Of a DNA stretch of 33,490 nucleotides, positions 30,938 to 33,490 are shown piece by piece. The DNA is from Bacteroidales bacterium (lineage in GTDB: Bacteria; Bacteroidota; Bacteroidia; Bacteroidales; UBA932). The number at the start of each line of letters is the position of its first letter. Positions within the stretch are counted from its first letter, which is position 1. Position numbers and translations under genes: made by a program. The notes below the pieces were generated by a model, which was not told the DNA's origin, ran no database searches, and saw only the letters and a program-made list of their open reading frames with translations. The stretch spans positions 1-33,490 of the forward strand of contig JAEEIQ010000062.1 of NCBI GenBank assembly GCA_016281435.1. Direction: 5' to 3'.

Positions 30938-32650
30938 TTAATTAGTTTTTCTGGCCGAAAGACAGACGTCGCAGTGCCCGCAGTCCGGGCTGCCGGTCTG
31001 TCCGAAATATGAAAGCAGGATGCGCGAACGGCAGGTGTCCTCCTCCATGGCGTAGTGTGCAACCGCCATGAACCGCTTCTCCGCAGTTTCCCGCAGCCGG
31101 GCGTAGAGCGATGGCTTCAGGTCGAGATTCCCCGGTTCCAGCCGCGGGTGGTGCAGCAGGATCACGTCTCCGTGGTCGCAGGGGACATAGCGGAGCACGT
31201 GTTCGAGGGAAAGCTTATACAGCAGCACCCGCAGGCGGGGTATGTTCAGCCCGCATGCGGCGGCGAGCGCATCCTCGTTGACGGGTACCAGGTGGGAAAA
31301 GACACCGGTATGGTTCCGCATCAGGTGCTCGAGCACCGTTTCCATCCCGCTCTCGGGAAGGTCTATCCCGTAGAGGGCCTCCCTTTCGACGCTTATGCGC
31401 ACCATCGTGGACGTGTCGACGTCCTCCGACCAGCTCAGGTGGTCGGAGCGCTCAAGGTAGCGCAGGGCGTTGCGCACCACGGAGATGCTGAGCGAAAAGC
31501 GCTTTGCAAAAGCATTGACGTCGAACATCAGCCTCCGGCCTTCGCCCGTATTGTACGGGATGTCGTAAAAGACATGCAACTTATAATATATGTCTTCTAT
31601 GGTCTCAAGGGAAGGGAAGGAGCCTTCGAGCAGGTCGCGCTGGCGCCTTATGTCCCTTTCGTTCCATAGCAGGACCGCATAGGAACGCCTGCCGTCGCGT
31701 CCGGCCCGCCCCGCTTCCTGGAAATAGGACTCGATGCCGTCGGGGATTTCCAGATGCACGACGAAACGTACATCCGGCTTGTCTATTCCCATGCCGAAGG
31801 CGTTGGTGCAGACCATGACCCGGATTTCGCCTTTCTTCCACGCTTCCTGGCGTTCAGAGCGCTGGGAAGGAGGAAGCCCCGCATGGTAGAACGATGCTTC
31901 GATCCCCTGCTCCTTCATGAACGCAGCGATTTCCTCGCAGCGGCGCCGGTGACGCATGTAGACTATCCCTGAACCGGGAACCGCGCGGCAGATATCGAGA
32001 AGCTGTCCGTTCTTGTCCTCGCAATGACGCACGACGTAGGAAAGGTTCGGCCTTTCGAAACTGCTCTTGAGCACAAGGGGCTTGCTGAAGGACAGCTTAT
32101 CCATGATATCGGTGACCACTTCCGGGGTGGCCGTTGCGGTCAGGGCTATCAGGGGCGCATCGACCCGGCTGCGTATCTCCCCTATCCTGAGATAATCCGG
32201 CCGGAAGTCGTATCCCCACTGCGAGATGCAATGCGCTTCATCGACGACGATAAAGCAGACCCGCATCTCCATGAGCCAGGAAAGGAACATCGGGGAAGAC
32301 AGCCTTTCAGGAGAGACATACAGGAACTTCACATCCCCGAAGGCCGTATTGTTCAGGACGGTTTCCATCTCCCGCCTTTCCATCCCGGCGTGGAGCGCCT
32401 CGGCGCGTATGCCCCTGGAGGAGAGGTTCTGCACCTGATCCTTCATCAGGGCGACCAGGGGCGTTATCACGATAGCGACCCCGTCCCTGAGCATGGCGGG
32501 CACCTGGAAACATACGGATTTGCCGCCGCCGGTAGGAAGCATGGCCAGCACGTCTTCTCCGCGCAGGGCCGCGTCTATGATGTCCTCCTGCATGGGACGG
32601 AAGGAGTCATACCCCCAATATCGCTTCAATATGTCCAGCGGTCTTTCCAT
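30938..32650 (-). CDS. recQ: RecQ-family ATP-dependent DNA helicase with C-terminal zinc motif
   Basis: A 570-residue 3'-5' DNA helicase. Walker A is LPTGGGKSVCFQVPA (~38-52), the DEAH box VVDEAHCISQWGYDFRPDY, and motif VI EAGRAGRDGRRSYAV. In E. coli RecQ the Cys-rich zinc region follows the helicase core, then winged helix and HRDC. Here a winged-helix-like region comes first and the four Cys (Cys540, Cys557, Cys560, Cys563; FGQTGSPDCGHCDVC) end the protein, with no HRDC domain. This arrangement belongs to a second RecQ subfamily found in Bacteroidota and other phyla, as I recall. A TATATTTG element lies 14 bp upstream. It is divergent from pckA. Confidence 0.95.
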   Translation of the reverse strand: MERPLDILKRYWGYDSFRPMQEDIIDAALRGEDVLAMLPTGGGKSVCFQVPAMLRDGVAIVITPLVALMKDQVQNLSSRGIRAEALHAGMERREMETVLNNTAFGDVKFLYVSPERLSSPMFLSWLMEMRVCFIVVDEAHCISQWGYDFRPDYLRIGEIRSRVDAPLIALTATATPEVVTDIMDKLSFSKPLVLKSSFERPNLSYVVRHCEDKNGQLLDICRAVPGSGIVYMRHRRRCEEIAAFMKEQGIEASFYHAGLPPSQRSERQEAWKKGEIRVMVCTNAFGMGIDKPDVRFVVHLEIPDGIESYFQEAGRAGRDGRRSYAVLLWNERDIRRQRDLLEGSFPSLETIEDIYYKLHVFYDIPYNTGEGRRLMFDVNAFAKRFSLSISVVRNALRYLERSDHLSWSEDVDTSTMVRISVEREALYGIDLPESGMETVLEHLMRNHTGVFSHLVPVNEDALAAACGLNIPRLRVLLYKLSLEHVLRYVPCDHGDVILLHHPRLEPGNLDLKPSLYARLRETAEKRFMAVAHYAMEEDTCRSRILLSYFGQTGSPDCGHCDVCLSARKTN

Positions 32651-32663
32651 GATATCGCAGATA

Positions 32664-32671
32664 CAAATATA
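32664..32671 (-). promoter_or_regulatory. -7 element of recQ
   Basis: On the minus strand TATATTTG is a perfect TAnnTTTG, with a predicted start near 32659, about 9 nt before the ATG at 32650. No TTG is found 19-21 nt upstream. Confidence 0.5.
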
Positions 32672-32696
32672 GACATAAAAATTGCTTTGTCCATCC

Positions 32697-32727
32697 TTTG
32701 TTTTTAGATGGATTATTGTTAAATTCG
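32697..32727 (+). promoter_or_regulatory. Promoter of pckA
   Basis: TTTG (32697-32700) is followed after 19 nt by TAAATTCG (32720-32727), one mismatch from TAnnTTTG. The predicted start is near 32732, giving a leader of about 32 nt. The -7 element overlaps the left arm of the inverted repeat TGTTAAA (32717-32723) / TTTAACA (32740-32746). Confidence 0.6.
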
Positions 32728-32763
32728 CAAGATTTTTCGTTTAACAGAAAACACTTATACAAT

Positions 32764-33490
32764 ATGCTCAATTTCGATCTTAAAAAGTACGGCATCAAGG
32801 GTGTGAAAGAAATCCTTTACAACCCTTCCTACGAAGTCCTCTACAACGAGGAGACCAAACCCGGTCTTGAAGGTTACGACAAGGGACAGGTGACCGAACT
32901 CGGCGCCATCAACGTGATGACGGGAGTTTACACCGGACGTTCCCCCAAGGACAAGTACATTGTCTACGACAACACCACGAAGGAAGGCAAACCCGGCGAG
33001 ATCTGGTGGACCACCGAAGGCTATCCCAACGACAACCACAAGATGAGCGTCAAGACCTGGAAAGAGGTCAAGAAGCTCGCCCTCGGCCAGCTCAGCGGCA
33101 AGAGGCTCTACGTCGTGGACGGTTTCTGCGGCACCCACAAGGACACCCGCATGAAGGTCCGCTTCATCATGGAAGTGGCATGGCAGGCCCATTTCGTGAC
33201 CAACATGTTCATCCGCCCGAAGAACCAGAAGGAAATCGACCAGGAGCCCGACTTCGTCGTCTACTGCGCCGCCAAGGCCAAGGTCGACAACTACAAGGAG
33301 CTCGGCCTGCGCAGCGAGACCTGCGTGGCCTTCAACGTGACTTCACGCGAGCAGGTCATCCTGAACACCTGGTACGGCGGAGAGATGAAGAAGGGAATGT
33401 TCTCAATGATGAACTACTACCTTCCCCTGAAGGGCATCGCCGCGATGCACTGCTCGGCCAACACCGACATGAACGGCGAGAACACCGCCA
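32764..33490 (+). CDS. pckA: Phosphoenolpyruvate carboxykinase (ATP), 5' part
   Basis: The first 242 codons of the ATP-using PEP carboxykinase, which interconverts oxaloacetate and PEP; in Bacteroidales it often runs in the CO2-fixing direction toward succinate. It begins [32 protein letters not shown] carries the substrate-binding Arg, and [26 protein letters not shown] matches the family. [18 protein letters not shown] precedes the P-loop, which lies beyond the window. The gene continues off the right edge. The ATG at 32764 follows a recognisable promoter with a leader of about 32 nt. It is divergent from recQ with 113 bp between. Confidence 0.97.
   Translation, partial: MLNFDLKKYGIKGVKEILYNPSYEVLYNEETKPGLEGYDKGQVTELGAINVMTGVYTGRSPKDKYIVYDNTTKEGKPGEIWWTTEGYPNDNHKMSVKTWKEVKKLALGQLSGKRLYVVDGFCGTHKDTRMKVRFIMEVAWQAHFVTNMFIRPKNQKEIDQEPDFVVYCAAKAKVDNYKELGLRSETCVAFNVTSREQVILNTWYGGEMKKGMFSMMNYYLPLKGIAAMHCSANTDMNGENTA

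Overview
The window looks like a chromosomal segment from a GC-rich member of the Bacteroidales. Four things point there. The 5' end of a Bacteroidota-type 16S rRNA gene lies at the left edge. Promoters have the form TTTG/TTG-N19-20-TAnnTTTG and sit in front of many genes, with little Shine-Dalgarno signal. The primary sigma factor is a short RpoD of the Bacteroidota kind. The gene set is typical of the order (Tex, NhaA, tsaD/tamB pair, ATP-type PEP carboxykinase). The genus cannot be fixed from 113 bases of 16S.

Layout. 1-337: 16S rRNA 5' end, its leader with a terminator-like hairpin, and the rRNA promoter, all on the minus strand. 389-1102: a dolichol-phosphate-mannose-synthase-like glycosyltransferase. 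1099-9557 (minus): tex, a ClC channel, a conserved small protein, argS, rpoD and an HtrA protease. 9657-13059 (plus): dnaN, a DnaQ-like exonuclease and nhaA, followed by a tRNA-Thr(CGU), its terminator, a large imperfect palindrome and a possible tiny zinc-ribbon ORF. 13413-15791 (minus): an MsrA-fRMsr fusion and an HI0933-type flavoprotein, directly downstream of the SRP (4.5S) RNA gene. 15884-17533: a lipoprotein nuclease. 17537-19522: divergent cdd and mnmA. 19524-22120 (minus): tsaD and a FAD-dependent dehydrogenase. 22187-29535 (plus): tamB, an RsmI-like methylase, mtaB and an MBL hydrolase, each overlapping the next by a few bases. 29543-32650 (minus): recQ and glpT. 32764-end: pckA, cut by the window edge.

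The theme is housekeeping: translation and RNA modification (argS, mnmA, tsaD, mtaB, RsmI-like, tRNA, SRP RNA), replication and repair (dnaN, exonuclease, recQ), envelope (tamB, HtrA, lipoprotein nuclease), ion and metabolite transport (ClC, NhaA, GlpT) and redox repair (MsrA-fRMsr). TsaD makes t6A37 and MtaB thiomethylates it, so two consecutive steps of one tRNA modification flank tamB.

I found no mobile element, CRISPR array, phage or toxin/antitoxin system, and no convincing new multi-gene system. The most useful leads are local: tamB has no ATG/GTG/TTG able to include its membrane anchor; MsrA is fused to a free-Met-R-sulfoxide reductase; a flavoprotein operon appears to have no promoter other than that of the SRP RNA; a 17-bp perfect palindrome lies over the dnaN start site; and the rpoD mRNA probably begins with the hairpin that terminates the protease gene. 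No gene-free stretch exceeds 300 bases; the longest is 114-388, described under the rRNA leader and promoters.
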